Below the pieces are notes generated by a model. It was given only the letters and a program-made list of their open reading frames with translations. It did not search any database and was not told the DNA's origin. A DNA stretch of 64,000 nucleotides from contig NZ_FNJW01000008.1 of assembly GCF_900102725.1 (NCBI RefSeq), positions 1,886,501-1,950,500 on the forward strand. The letters are read 5' to 3'. The DNA is from Carnobacterium viridans (lineage in GTDB: Bacteria > Bacillota > Bacilli > Lactobacillales > Carnobacteriaceae). The position numbers were made by a program, and so were the translations under genes. Of this stretch, positions 40,067 to 50,738 are shown one piece after another (position 1 is the first letter of the stretch; every line of letters starts with the position of its first letter).

Positions 40067-40100
40067 GGTCGCTGAACGACTGACGCGGTCACAAAACGAC
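40067..40100 (+). promoter_or_regulatory. CggR operator (two direct repeats)
   Basis: GGTCGCTGAACGAC (40067-40080) and GGTCACAAAACGAC (40087-40100) are direct repeats 20 bp apart. Each contains inverted GTCG/CGAC-like halves. Known CggR operators are paired direct repeats downstream of the promoter, as here. Release by fructose 1,6-bisphosphate is family knowledge. Confidence 0.75.
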
Positions 40101-40120
40101 CAGATGGAAAGAGGTCGCTT

Positions 40121-41158
40121 ATGCAAAATGTATTATCTGTTATCGAAGAAGTCATTCCAGATATCATGTATAAACTTCAGAATCGTTACCAAATTTTGCG
40201 CAATGTTTTTTTATTAGGTCCAGTTGGAAGAAGAGTCGTATCTGAACGTATGGGAATTACAGAACGTGTTTTACGTACAGAATCAGAAGGCTTAAAGAAA
40301 CAAGGATTGATAAAAACTTCAAAAATGGGCATGGAGCTGACTGAAAAAGGCGAAGCCGTTTATCACCAACTAGATCAGTTAATGGGACAACTGTTGGGGA
40401 TGAAAGAGAAAGAGAAAAAACTCGCTTCTTATTTGGAGATTGAACACTGTGTAATTATTTCTGGTGATGTAGATGAACAGTCGAAATTACATGAAGAGAT
40501 GGGCCGTGCTGCAGTAGAAGCATTAGACTTTTTACTTCCAGAAGGCACTAATATTATTGCTGTTATGGGTGGTACTACTATGGCAGAAGTGGCAAATCAA
40601 ATGAATGAAACTCTTTCACGCAAAAGAAAGTTAATGTTTGTTCCTGCCAGAGGTGGATTAGGAGAATCGGTCGATATTCAAGCCAATTCTATTAGTGCTT
40701 TAATGGCACAAAAAACGGGTGGCGAAAACCGTGTTCTTTATGTTCCGGAACAAGTAAGCGTAGAAACTTATAAACCGCTATTACAAGAACCGGGAATAAA
40801 AAAAACACTCAAGTTGGTTGATGATGCGAATTGTGTTCTATATGGCATCGGAGACGCTAAGCTTATGGCAGAACGCAGAGGGATGAATGAAGAAGTTCTA
40901 GCTCTGATTGAAACTAAAGCAGCAGTTGGGGAAGCGTATGGAGAATTTTACAATCAGTCTGGTGGAGTGGTGTACAAAATACCACGCATTGGTTTGCAAT
41001 CTGATAAATTAGCAGATATTGCTAGTGTGATGGTAGTAGCTGGTGGTAAGTCCAAAGCAAAAGCAATTGAGGCTCATATTAAAAAAGCACCACGTCATAC
41101 GTGGCTCATCACAGATGAGGGTGCTGCTAACGAGATTTTAACAGGGATAACCCTTTAA
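40121..41158 (+). CDS. cggR: Central glycolytic genes regulator CggR (SorC family)
   Basis: The 345-aa repressor has an N-terminal winged helix (about 20-85; VGRRVVSERMGITERVLRTESEGLKKQGLI) and a C-terminal SorC sugar-phosphate-binding domain (VMGGTTMAEVANQM; FVPARGGLGESVDIQANSI). In Bacillus it represses gap-pgk-tpi-pgm-eno and is released by fructose 1,6-bisphosphate. It heads exactly this gene set here. The start is ATG 40121 after GAAAGAGGTCGCTT. Confidence 0.95.
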   Translation: MQNVLSVIEEVIPDIMYKLQNRYQILRNVFLLGPVGRRVVSERMGITERVLRTESEGLKKQGLIKTSKMGMELTEKGEAVYHQLDQLMGQLLGMKEKEKKLASYLEIEHCVIISGDVDEQSKLHEEMGRAAVEALDFLLPEGTNIIAVMGGTTMAEVANQMNETLSRKRKLMFVPARGGLGESVDIQANSISALMAQKTGGENRVLYVPEQVSVETYKPLLQEPGIKKTLKLVDDANCVLYGIGDAKLMAERRGMNEEVLALIETKAAVGEAYGEFYNQSGGVVYKIPRIGLQSDKLADIASVMVVAGGKSKAKAIEAHIKKAPRHTWLITDEGAANEILTGITL

Positions 41159-41199
41159 AATAAATATATTGCATGATTCCTAAAGGAGGAAATCTATTT

Positions 41200-42204
41200 A
41201 TGACAGTTAAAGTAGGTATCAACGGTTTTGGACGTATTGGACGTCTTGCATTCCGTCGTATTCAAGAATTAGAAGGTATTGAAGTCGTAGCAGTTAACGA
41301 CTTAACAGATCCAAAAATGTTAGCTCACTTATTAAAATATGATACAACACAAGGACGTTTCAACGGTGACGTTGAAGTTAAAGATGGCGCATTTACTGTT
41401 AATGGTAAAGACGTTAAAGTTTTAAGCAACCGCAACCCAGAAGAACTTCCATGGGGAGAGCTTGGAGTTGAAATCGTATTAGAATGTACTGGTTTCTTCA
41501 CTACTCAAGAAGCTGCTGAATTACACATCAAAGCAGGAGCTAAAAAAGTTGTTATTTCTGCACCAGCTACTGGTAACATGAAAACAATCGTTTACAATGT
41601 AAACCACGAAACTCTTGACGGTTCTGAAACAGTTATCTCAGGTGCTTCTTGTACTACTAACTGTTTAGCTCCTATGGCTCAAGTATTAAATGACAAATTT
41701 GGTATCGAATTAGGATTAATGACAACTATCCACGCTTACACAGGTGACCAAAATACATTAGATGCTCCACATCCAAAAGGCGACTTCCGTCGTGCTCGTG
41801 CTGCAGCAGCTAATATTATTCCTAACACAACTGGTGCTGCTAAAGCAATCGGTGAAGTATTACCAGAATTAAAAGGTAAATTAGATGGAGCTGCACAACG
41901 TGTTCCTGTTGCTGCTGGTTCATTAACTGAATTACAAACAGTATTAAGAACAAAAGTAACTGCTGAAGAAGTAGATGCAGCAATGAAAGCAGCTGCTAAC
42001 GAATCTTACGGATATACTGAAGATGCAATCGTTTCTTCTGATATCTTAGGAATGTCATTCGGTTCATTATACGATGCAACACAAACGAAAGTTATCACTG
42101 TTGGTGACAAACAAATCGTTAAAACTGTTGCTTGGTATGACAACGAAATGTCATATACTTCACAATTAATTCGTACTTTAGAATACTTTGCTAAATTAGG
42201 TTAA
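41200..42204 (+). CDS. gap: Glyceraldehyde-3-phosphate dehydrogenase (NAD-dependent, GapA type)
   Basis: GapA oxidises glyceraldehyde 3-phosphate to 1,3-bisphosphoglycerate in glycolysis. The 334-aa protein has [15 protein letters not shown], the catalytic Cys151 in [12 protein letters not shown], and [19 protein letters not shown] 41200 is 10 bases after AAAGGAGG; the frame from 41173 only adds the binding site. Codon use is strongly biased, as expected for a very highly expressed gene. Confidence 0.98.
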   Translation: MTVKVGINGFGRIGRLAFRRIQELEGIEVVAVNDLTDPKMLAHLLKYDTTQGRFNGDVEVKDGAFTVNGKDVKVLSNRNPEELPWGELGVEIVLECTGFFTTQEAAELHIKAGAKKVVISAPATGNMKTIVYNVNHETLDGSETVISGASCTTNCLAPMAQVLNDKFGIELGLMTTIHAYTGDQNTLDAPHPKGDFRRARAAAANIIPNTTGAAKAIGEVLPELKGKLDGAAQRVPVAAGSLTELQTVLRTKVTAEEVDAAMKAAANESYGYTEDAIVSSDILGMSFGSLYDATQTKVITVGDKQIVKTVAWYDNEMSYTSQLIRTLEYFAKLG

Positions 42205-42241
42205 TCTTTAACGAGAAACTTAAATTAGGATAGAGAATAGT

Positions 42242-42283
42242 AAAAAGCGGGGAGGCAGCGCGCTTCCTCGCTTTTCTTTTTTC
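42242..42283 (+). terminator. Terminator between gap and pgk
   Basis: AAAAGCGGGGAGG pairs with CCTCGCTTTT and T residues follow. It probably allows partial read-through into pgk, giving extra gap mRNA. Confidence 0.82.
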
Positions 42284-42329
42284 AAAGATTAGTATTTACA
42301 CATAATCGCTCTTTAGAGGAGGAACCTTA

Positions 42330-44303
<1,974 letters not shown>

Positions 44304-44304
<1 letters not shown>

Positions 44305-45833
44305 TGACAAAAGCACCTGTAGCCATCATCATCTTAGATGGATTAGGATGGCGTAATGAAATGATGGGTAATGCTGTAGCTCAAGCCAATAAACCAAATT
44401 TTGACCATCTTTTAGAAAAATACCCTCATGGTACATTAAAAGCTTCTGGATTAGATGTAGGTCTTCCAGAAGGCCAAATGGGAAATTCTGAAGTTGGACA
44501 TACAAATATCGGAGCTGGACGCATTGTTTATCAAAGCTTGACTCGTATCGATAAAGCTATTGAAGATGGTGAATTCCAAACGAATCCCGTTTTAAGTGAT
44601 GCAATGGAAAGTACGATCAAACATCAATCTAATCTACATTTGTTTGGATTGTTATCAGATGGTGGAGTGCACAGTCACATCAATCATTTGATTTCATTGA
44701 TCAAAACAGCTAAAGAAAAAGGTGTGCCAAACATTTATGTTCATGCTTTTCTTGATGGCCGTGATGTAGCACCTAACTCTGGTATCAAGTATGTTGCACA
44801 ATTAGAAGAAGCTATTAAAGAAATCGGAGCAGGCGAAATTGCAACTGTTTCTGGTCGTTTTTATGCAATGGACCGCGATAAACGTTGGGAACGTGTAGAA
44901 AAAGCTTATAACGCTTTAGCTCATGGTGAAGGCGAAAAAGCAACCAGTGCACTAGAAGCAGTACAAACAAGCTACGACAAAGAAAAATTTGACGAATTTG
45001 TTATGCCGACCGTTATTGAAAAAGACGGAAAACCTGTAGCAACGTTACAAGATAATGATTCAATCATTTTCTTCAACTTCCGTCCTGACCGTGCGATCCA
45101 ATTGTCAAATGCTATAACAGATGATGAATGGACTTTCTTCGATCGTGGACAACGTGCACAAAACCTTAAATTAGTTACAATGACAATGTATAACCCAAGC
45201 ATCAAAGCTGAAATAGCTTTCCCACCAACGGCATTGAAGAATGTTATTGGAGAAGTTCTTTCAAATAAAGGACTTTCTCAATTGCGTATTGCGGAAACTG
45301 AAAAGTATCCACATGTTACTTTCTTTATGAATGGTGGACGTAATGAAGAGTTCCCAGGCGAAAATCGTATCTTGATTCCATCTCCTAAAGTGGAAACATA
45401 TGATTTGAAACCAGAAATGAGTGCTTACGAAGTTACAGATGCATTAGTGGCAGATATCGAAGCAGACAAACACGATGCGATCATCTTGAATTTTGCTAAC
45501 CCAGATATGGTTGGACATTCAGGCATGCTTGAACCAACGATCAAAGCGATTGAAGCGGTGGATGAAAACTTAGGTCGCGTGGTAGATGCGATTACTGCTA
45601 AAGGTGGATATGCAATTATCTTTGCCGATCACGGTAATGCAGATACAATGCTTACACCTGAAGGGAAACCACATACTGCGCATACAACTGTGCCAGTTCC
45701 TGTAATTGTAACCAAAGAAGGCGCAACGTTAAGAGAAGGCGGACGTCTAGCTGATATTGCACCAACGATGTTAGACTTGTTAAACATTGAAAAACCAGTT
45801 GAAATGACTGGAGAATCATTGATCCAAAAGTAA
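44304..45833 (+). CDS. gpmI: 2,3-bisphosphoglycerate-independent phosphoglycerate mutase
   Basis: GpmI converts 3-phosphoglycerate to 2-phosphoglycerate using manganese. The 509-aa protein has the alkaline-phosphatase-fold motif ILDGLGWR, the catalytic serine in [17 protein letters not shown], and the metal ligands in [12 protein letters not shown] and FADHGNAD. Start and tpiA stop overlap by one base (TAATG). Confidence 0.97.
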
Positions 45834-45951
45834 AAACCAAGCAAACTATTAAGCGAAAGACAACCATGTAAAAGCTGCAGACTTTGCATGAATCTTTCTA
45901 TTAAACAAGATTAATAAATAAACTGTCAGATAAGACCTAAAGTGGTTGCAT

Positions 45952-45981
45952 TTGACAAGCAAACTCACTAAAATGTAGCTA
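45952..45981 (+). promoter_or_regulatory. Possible separate promoter for eno
   Basis: A perfect -35 TTGACA (45952-45957) is followed 18 bp later by the weak -10 TAGCTA (45976-45981). It lies in the 200-base gpmI-eno spacer, which contains no other gene. eno may therefore have its own transcript. Confidence 0.4.
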
Positions 45982-46033
45982 TGGGCAAAGCCCTGGCACT
46001 AAAAATTTTGTACACTCAAAGGAGAGAAATTAA

Positions 46034-47401
<1,368 letters not shown>

Positions 47402-47426
47402 TCCTTAGTGATACTCAATGTTTTTT

Positions 47427-47473
47427 AAAACCCTCTTTTTTCTACTACAAAGTAGATTAAAGGGGGTTTTTTT
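47427..47473 (+). terminator. Terminator just before the integrase gene
   Basis: AAAACCCTCTTT and AAAGGGGGTTTT form the outer stem, TCTACT/AGTAGA the inner one, followed by T residues. It replaces the interrupted eno terminator. Its 3' arm (AAAGGGGG, 47459-47466) is also the only plausible ribosome binding site of the integrase, so folding may limit integrase translation. Confidence 0.8.
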
Positions 47474-47476
47474 GTC

Positions 47477-48397
47477 GTGTTTTTAGATAGTTTGCTTGAA
47501 GAATTTTTAATACACTGTCAACTTAAAAACCTTTCTATGAGAACAGTAGAATCTTATCAAAACAGTATTTTAAATGTTTTAAAATACATGGAAGAAATGA
47601 AGGGTATTACTAAATTAGAACAGCTAAAACGTAAAGATTTTCAAGATTATAACTTTTATATGTTAAAGGGTGGCAGAAAAGCTACTCACATAAATGGAAT
47701 TAATAAGCGAGTGCGTTCTTTCTTTAATTATTTAGTAGCAGAAGAATACTGCGAGGTCAATATACCTAAACAGTTGCCTACCTTGAAGGAACAAAAGCAA
47801 CTCCTTACAACTTTTAATGTTGAAGAAGTAAAAAGAATGATGAACTTTTACAAGAAAAGAACGTTCCTAGACGCCCGCAACCAAGCTATTTTAGCGCTTA
47901 TGTTCGATACAGGAATACGAGTAGGTGAGTTGCTAGGAATCAAAAACAGCAACATAGAAAGCAACTTTATACGCGTTTTGGGTAAGGGCGATAAGTGGAG
48001 AGTGGTTCCAATCTCTTTATATCTTAGGAAAACTTTTATTAAGTATGAAAGAGAAAAAGAGAAGTATATTAAGCGGTTGAAAAAAGACAAGTCAGAAATT
48101 GAGGACTATTTTTTTCTAACTAAGAGCCTTGAAAAAATGGCTTCAACAGTAATGATTGAATATATTGTACGAGATTGTGCGCTAGGTGTAAGTGTGAGAA
48201 GTGAAGTAAGAGCAAGTCCACATACGTGTAGACACTTTTACGCTATAACAGCTTTAAAGAACGGGCAGGACATCTTCACAATCTCAAAAATTCTAGGACA
48301 TTCAAGTTTAAATACTACAAGAATTTACTTGCAAAGTATAACCGATGAAGAAGTTATTACTTTAGCAATTCCTAAAAGTCCACTTATGAATTTGTAA
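47477..48397 (+). CDS. int: Tyrosine-family site-specific integrase
   Basis: The 306-aa recombinase has an N-terminal SAM-like core-binding domain (about 1-95) and a catalytic domain (about 110-295). The active residues are Arg148 (FDTGIRVGELLGI), Lys170 (LGKGDKWR), His249/Arg252 (HTCRHFY), His275 (LGHSS) and nucleophile Tyr284 (TRIYLQS). It starts at GTG 47477 with AAAGGGGG 10 bases upstream, 76 bases inside the left att copy. It should catalyse integration and excision between the eno-end repeats. No excisionase is recognised. Confidence 0.93.
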   Translation: MFLDSLLEEFLIHCQLKNLSMRTVESYQNSILNVLKYMEEMKGITKLEQLKRKDFQDYNFYMLKGGRKATHINGINKRVRSFFNYLVAEEYCEVNIPKQLPTLKEQKQLLTTFNVEEVKRMMNFYKKRTFLDARNQAILALMFDTGIRVGELLGIKNSNIESNFIRVLGKGDKWRVVPISLYLRKTFIKYEREKEKYIKRLKKDKSEIEDYFFLTKSLEKMASTVMIEYIVRDCALGVSVRSEVRASPHTCRHFYAITALKNGQDIFTISKILGHSSLNTTRIYLQSITDEEVITLAIPKSPLMNL

Positions 48398-48433
48398 CTA
48401 ATTCGATCCTAAACAACTAAAAAAATAGCAAAC

Positions 48434-48470
48434 AAAAAAACCTACTAAATAGCGGAAACTATTTAGTAGG
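48434..48470 (-). terminator. Strong leftward terminator of the structured RNA
   Basis: On the minus strand CCTACTAAATAG and CTATTTAGTAGG form a perfect 12-bp stem around a 6-base loop, followed by seven T (the A run at 48434-48440). There is no T run on the + side, so it serves leftward transcription. Confidence 0.92.
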
Positions 48471-49000
48471 CACGTGCAAAAGTAAGGATAAAGCTTACTA
48501 CTGCTTACCTAATCATTTTACATGATTAAGTGCATTCTATCAACAAAAAAGAATGTAGGCATTAGTATTTTAATATACTTTTGTCTATGTTTTTTTGTTT
48601 CAACCGTCCGCATGGCTTCATTCTAGCTACCATACGGACGTTAAAGGGACAACGAACCCAACGTGCTAGACTTTGTAAAATCGTTGCGTATGGTACTATC
48701 GAAAGGTACTAGGCGGAGACTGCCTTCTATCTACCATTTTTATGTAAAAGGTCTGGAGGTCACTTGATTTAGGTGGCTGTCTTTCCTTTGTCACTAGGCT
48801 AACCTTTAAACGGGTTACAGCGGTGTTTTTATAGGCTTTGACCGGAAGTAAACTCAAAGTGTGGCAAAAGGTTTTGCGGGGCAAGTGACGCATAGAAAAG
48901 ACGGCTAAAGGCTATACTATCAACATTCTAGTAAAGTTTTCATTCTTTACTAGGGTAAGTCTACCTATCAGCCCTACAGGCTAACAATCAAACAACAACA
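48434..49000 (-). ncRNA. Large structured non-coding RNA candidate (ROOL/GOLLD-like), leftward
   Basis: There is no credible gene on either strand over about 570 bases, yet local GC content is higher than in the surrounding AT-rich spacers. Read leftward, stems follow one another: CTAGTAAAG/CTTTACTAG, GCAAAA/TTTTGC, CGTCCGTATGG/CCATGCGGACG, CAACGA/TCGTTG, CATTCT/AGAATG, TTAATCAT/ATGATTAG. It ends in a perfect 12-bp terminator with seven U. ROOL and GOLLD RNAs are 500-900-nt ornate RNAs of Lactobacillales phages and prophages, and the setting fits. I cannot assign the class without a covariance search. The 5' end and promoter are not certain; the RNA could start as far upstream as about 49060. 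Confidence 0.6.
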
Positions 49001-49270
49001 AAGACAAACAACCTACACAAGAAGGATATAATGGGACTGTAATGAAGCTAAATGAATAAGCTTAGAAAGAGTGAGCAGAAGTGTGGAAAGCCTTAAAGCG
49101 TCAAAATATGACTTTTAGAGCAAGTTGAGTAGTTTTTTTAAAATAAATATTAAAAAAATAAAAAAAGATTTTATGTATTTTGCATATGTGAAAATTAAAC
49201 AAAAAAATTCGTTGACCCATTGGTAAATATAAGTTCTTGATAATTTGTTTTTCACAATCCTTGTTTTTTT

Positions 49271-49328
49271 ACCACTACATATAGTGTTAAATGAATATGC
49301 CAATAGGAAAACCACTATATATAGTGGT
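49271..49328. promoter_or_regulatory. Two operator-like palindromes
   Basis: ACCACTATATATAGTGGT (49311-49328) is a perfect 18-bp palindrome. A diverged copy, ACCACTACATATAGTGTT, lies at 49271-49288, exactly 40 bp away. The perfect copy ends 8 bases before the -35 of the next promoter. The half-site ATAGTGGT recurs elsewhere in the element. Confidence 0.6.
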
Positions 49329-49336
49329 TTATTTAT

Positions 49337-49365
49337 TTGCCAGTAAGAGAGAATAATAGTATGAT
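49337..49365 (+). promoter_or_regulatory. Rightward promoter next to the palindromes
   Basis: The -35 TTGCCA (49337-49342), a 17-bp spacer and the -10 TATGAT (49360-49365). It would transcribe the short reading frame at 49375-49566. Confidence 0.65.
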
Positions 49366-49374
49366 AACACTAGG

Positions 49375-49566
49375 TTGAATGAGAGATTGGTTTGGCGACT
49401 TTTGGTAAAAAGGGAGCTAGACAAAATTAAAAATTTAATAGATACATTAAAAATTTGGCAAAAAAAAGAAATGGTTTTATACGTATTAAAAGCAACAAGA
49501 GAAATAACAGTTATTACTTTTTACGTTACAAGAATTATTATTCTATTACTAACAAAATTTTTTTAA
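49375..49566 (+). CDS. Possible small basic/hydrophobic protein, function unknown
   Basis: The frame opens at TTG 49375 (63 codons) or at ATG 49471 (31 codons). Neither start has a clear ribosome binding site. The encoded C-terminus (ITVITFYVTRIIILLLTKFF) is one hydrophobic segment flanked by basic residues. It lies between a rightward promoter and a converging leftward transcript, the layout of type I toxin-antitoxin loci. Being a real gene is uncertain. Confidence 0.3.
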   Translation: MNERLVWRLLVKRELDKIKNLIDTLKIWQKKEMVLYVLKATREITVITFYVTRIIILLLTKFF

Positions 49567-49572
49567 ATCAAT

Positions 49573-49615
49573 AAAAAAAGACACCATTGTTAAAGCTAGG
49601 GAGCTTAACGGTGTC
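49573..49615 (-). terminator. Leftward terminator of the short RNA
   Basis: On the minus strand GACACCGTTAAGCT pairs with AGCTTTAACAATGGTGTC (three unpaired bases), followed by TTTTTTTATT. Confidence 0.8.
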
Positions 49616-49661
49616 CGAGTATAAATTAACCAATTTGTCGCTTAACTTAAATTCAATCTAC

Positions 49662-49692
49662 TAAAAGACTCGGTTGCACGGGTCTTTTTTTT
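49662..49692 (+). terminator. Rightward terminator
   Basis: AAAAGAC and GTCTTTT flank a loop and are followed by nine T on the + strand. Confidence 0.65.
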
Positions 49693-49719
49693 TATTGATT
49701 TAAACTAACTTATAAACAA

Positions 49720-49748
49720 AGTATATCTGTAACAGAAAACTGTGTCAA
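49720..49748 (-). promoter_or_regulatory. Consensus leftward promoter
   Basis: A perfect -35 TTGACA (49748-49743), a 17-bp spacer and the -10 TATACT (49725-49720) on the minus strand. Confidence 0.75.
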
Positions 49749-49775
49749 GATATAAGCAAAAATAGTTAGCTTATA

Positions 49776-49887
49776 TCTATTATAGCATTGTACAAAAAAA
49801 TCAAAAAATGTTGGTTCTAATTTATTTATTACAGGGTACACATAAAAATGAAAATAGTGGTCTCTAATTCTATTATAGCATTGTACA
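49776..49887 (-). repeat. Two 19-bp direct repeats with leftward extended -10 elements
   Basis: TCTATTATAGCATTGTACA occurs exactly at 49776-49794 and 49869-49887, 93 bp apart. On the minus strand each reads TGTACAATGC-TATAAT, an extended -10 promoter without a good -35. An ATAGTGGT half-site (49854-49861) lies just downstream of the distal one. Confidence 0.6.
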
Positions 49888-49977
49888 GAATTAAAAGAGA
49901 ACTAATCCTATACAAAACTTCAAAAGAATCAATTTGACCAAGTAGCAAACGTTGATACAAAGCGTGTACGAGAGAAC

Positions 49978-50006
49978 TTGAGAAAAGGCTTACATTGTGT
50001 TATAAT
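49978..50006 (+). promoter_or_regulatory. Rightward promoter for the early genes
   Basis: The -35 TTGAGA (49978-49983), a 17-bp spacer and a perfect -10 TATAAT (50001-50006). The leader then contains an AAGCC...GGCTT hairpin with a T-rich tail (50061-50095), possibly an attenuator. Confidence 0.75.
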
Positions 50007-50167
50007 AGGGGTAAGTTAAGTAGCAGTTAGTATATAACTTTTATCCAATTTAAAATGAGTTGAAGCCGAGGGATACTTATAGGCTTTGGCTTATTTTGAT
50101 GTATATAAAAATGAAAACAAGTATGAAAACAAGTAACAGCAATAACATTGAGAAAAGGGGAACATTA

Positions 50168-50410
50168 ATGACAGCAGAAGAATACAGGCAAAAAAGAAAC
50201 AATGACTACTACTTTTGTTATTCATGGTATCAGCAGGACTTTTTAAAGGAAAAGGGTTTATTTTTTATTACGTCTGCTTATTCAATAGGTGGGAACAATG
50301 ATCGCTTCTACTTATTTGAAAAGACACCAGAATTACAAGAAGCTTTAAAAGAATATCAAGAAAAAAGTAAGAAATTAGGCTTTGAAAAAGGGTATCACAG
50401 TAAGAAATAA
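50168..50410 (+). CDS. Small protein of unknown function (possible DUF5659-like)
   Basis: The 80-aa protein starts at ATG 50168 (MTAEEYRQKRNNDYYFCYSW) after GAAAAGGGGAAC. The longer frame to 50060 overlaps a leader hairpin and lacks a binding site. The pattern of aromatic residues (WYQQDFLKEKGLFFITSAYS ... DRFYLFEKTPELQEAL) recalls small plasmid and phage proteins of the DUF5659 type; this is a weak impression. It is the first gene of the rightward run after the promoter at 49978. Confidence 0.65.
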   Translation: MTAEEYRQKRNNDYYFCYSWYQQDFLKEKGLFFITSAYSIGGNNDRFYLFEKTPELQEALKEYQEKSKKLGFEKGYHSKK

Positions 50411-50607
50411 GACCTTTCTTTTGACACCATCTGTCAAACAATCGCAAGCGATTCTTAGACACCTGCGCCCAAAAGAAACAAAAGGCGCAATAGACTAGTA
50501 AATAAATTTAATAATAGTGAATGCAAGTCTTTTGCTTCTTTTGGGCTGTAGGAGCGGTTGGCTTTGCGTAGCAAAACAATAGCGGATACAAAAGAAGGGT
50601 CTTTAAA

Positions 50608-50689
50608 ACTAGAGTGAATTAATTAAGGTACACATAATCACTCTAGTAGATATGTTTTATATATACAGGAGTGATTATGTGTACCTTAA
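50608..50689. repeat. Long perfect inverted repeat with competing hairpin
   Basis: A 21-bp perfect inverted repeat (TAAGGTACACATAATCACTC and one more base at 50623-50643; complement at 50669-50689) surrounds a 25-base AT-rich loop. A second, overlapping one pairs ACTAGAGTGA (50608-50617) with TCACTCTAGT (50638-50647). The two structures cannot form together. The rest of 50411-50738 has small inverted repeats (TTTGACA/TGTCAAA at 50420-50438) and no gene. It could be an attenuator or a replication origin for the next gene. Confidence 0.65.
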
Positions 50690-50705
50690 AATAAATAATA
50701 AAATA

Positions 50706-50719
50706 CCGTATACATACGG
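50706..50719. promoter_or_regulatory. Palindrome overlapping the leader of the 386-aa gene
   Basis: CCGTATACATACGG is a near-perfect 14-bp palindrome ending right at the ribosome binding site (AAAAAGGAG). It may be an operator or a translational hairpin. Confidence 0.4.
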
Positions 50720-50738
50720 AAAAAGGAGAAATTTTAAA

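Larger units (their letters stand above)
49573..49713 (-). ncRNA. Short leftward RNA (antisense/countertranscript candidate)
   Basis: A minus-strand promoter (TTGACA at 49748-49743, 17 bp, TATACT at 49725-49720) should start an RNA near 49713. It would end at a minus-strand terminator: GACACC...GGTGTC stem (49580-49615) with an eight-base U run, giving about 140 nt. It converges on the transcript from 49337-49365. Plasmid copy-control antisense RNAs and type I antitoxins have this size and layout. No function can be assigned from sequence alone. Confidence 0.5.

Noticed and set aside
48696-48893. 65-codon minus-strand reading frame within the structured RNA region
   Set aside because: No ribosome binding site, low-complexity basic content and dense RNA stems across it; it is better explained as non-coding.
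49115-49315. 66-codon minus-strand frame
   Set aside because: It spans the palindromic operator-like region and A/T runs, without a start signal.
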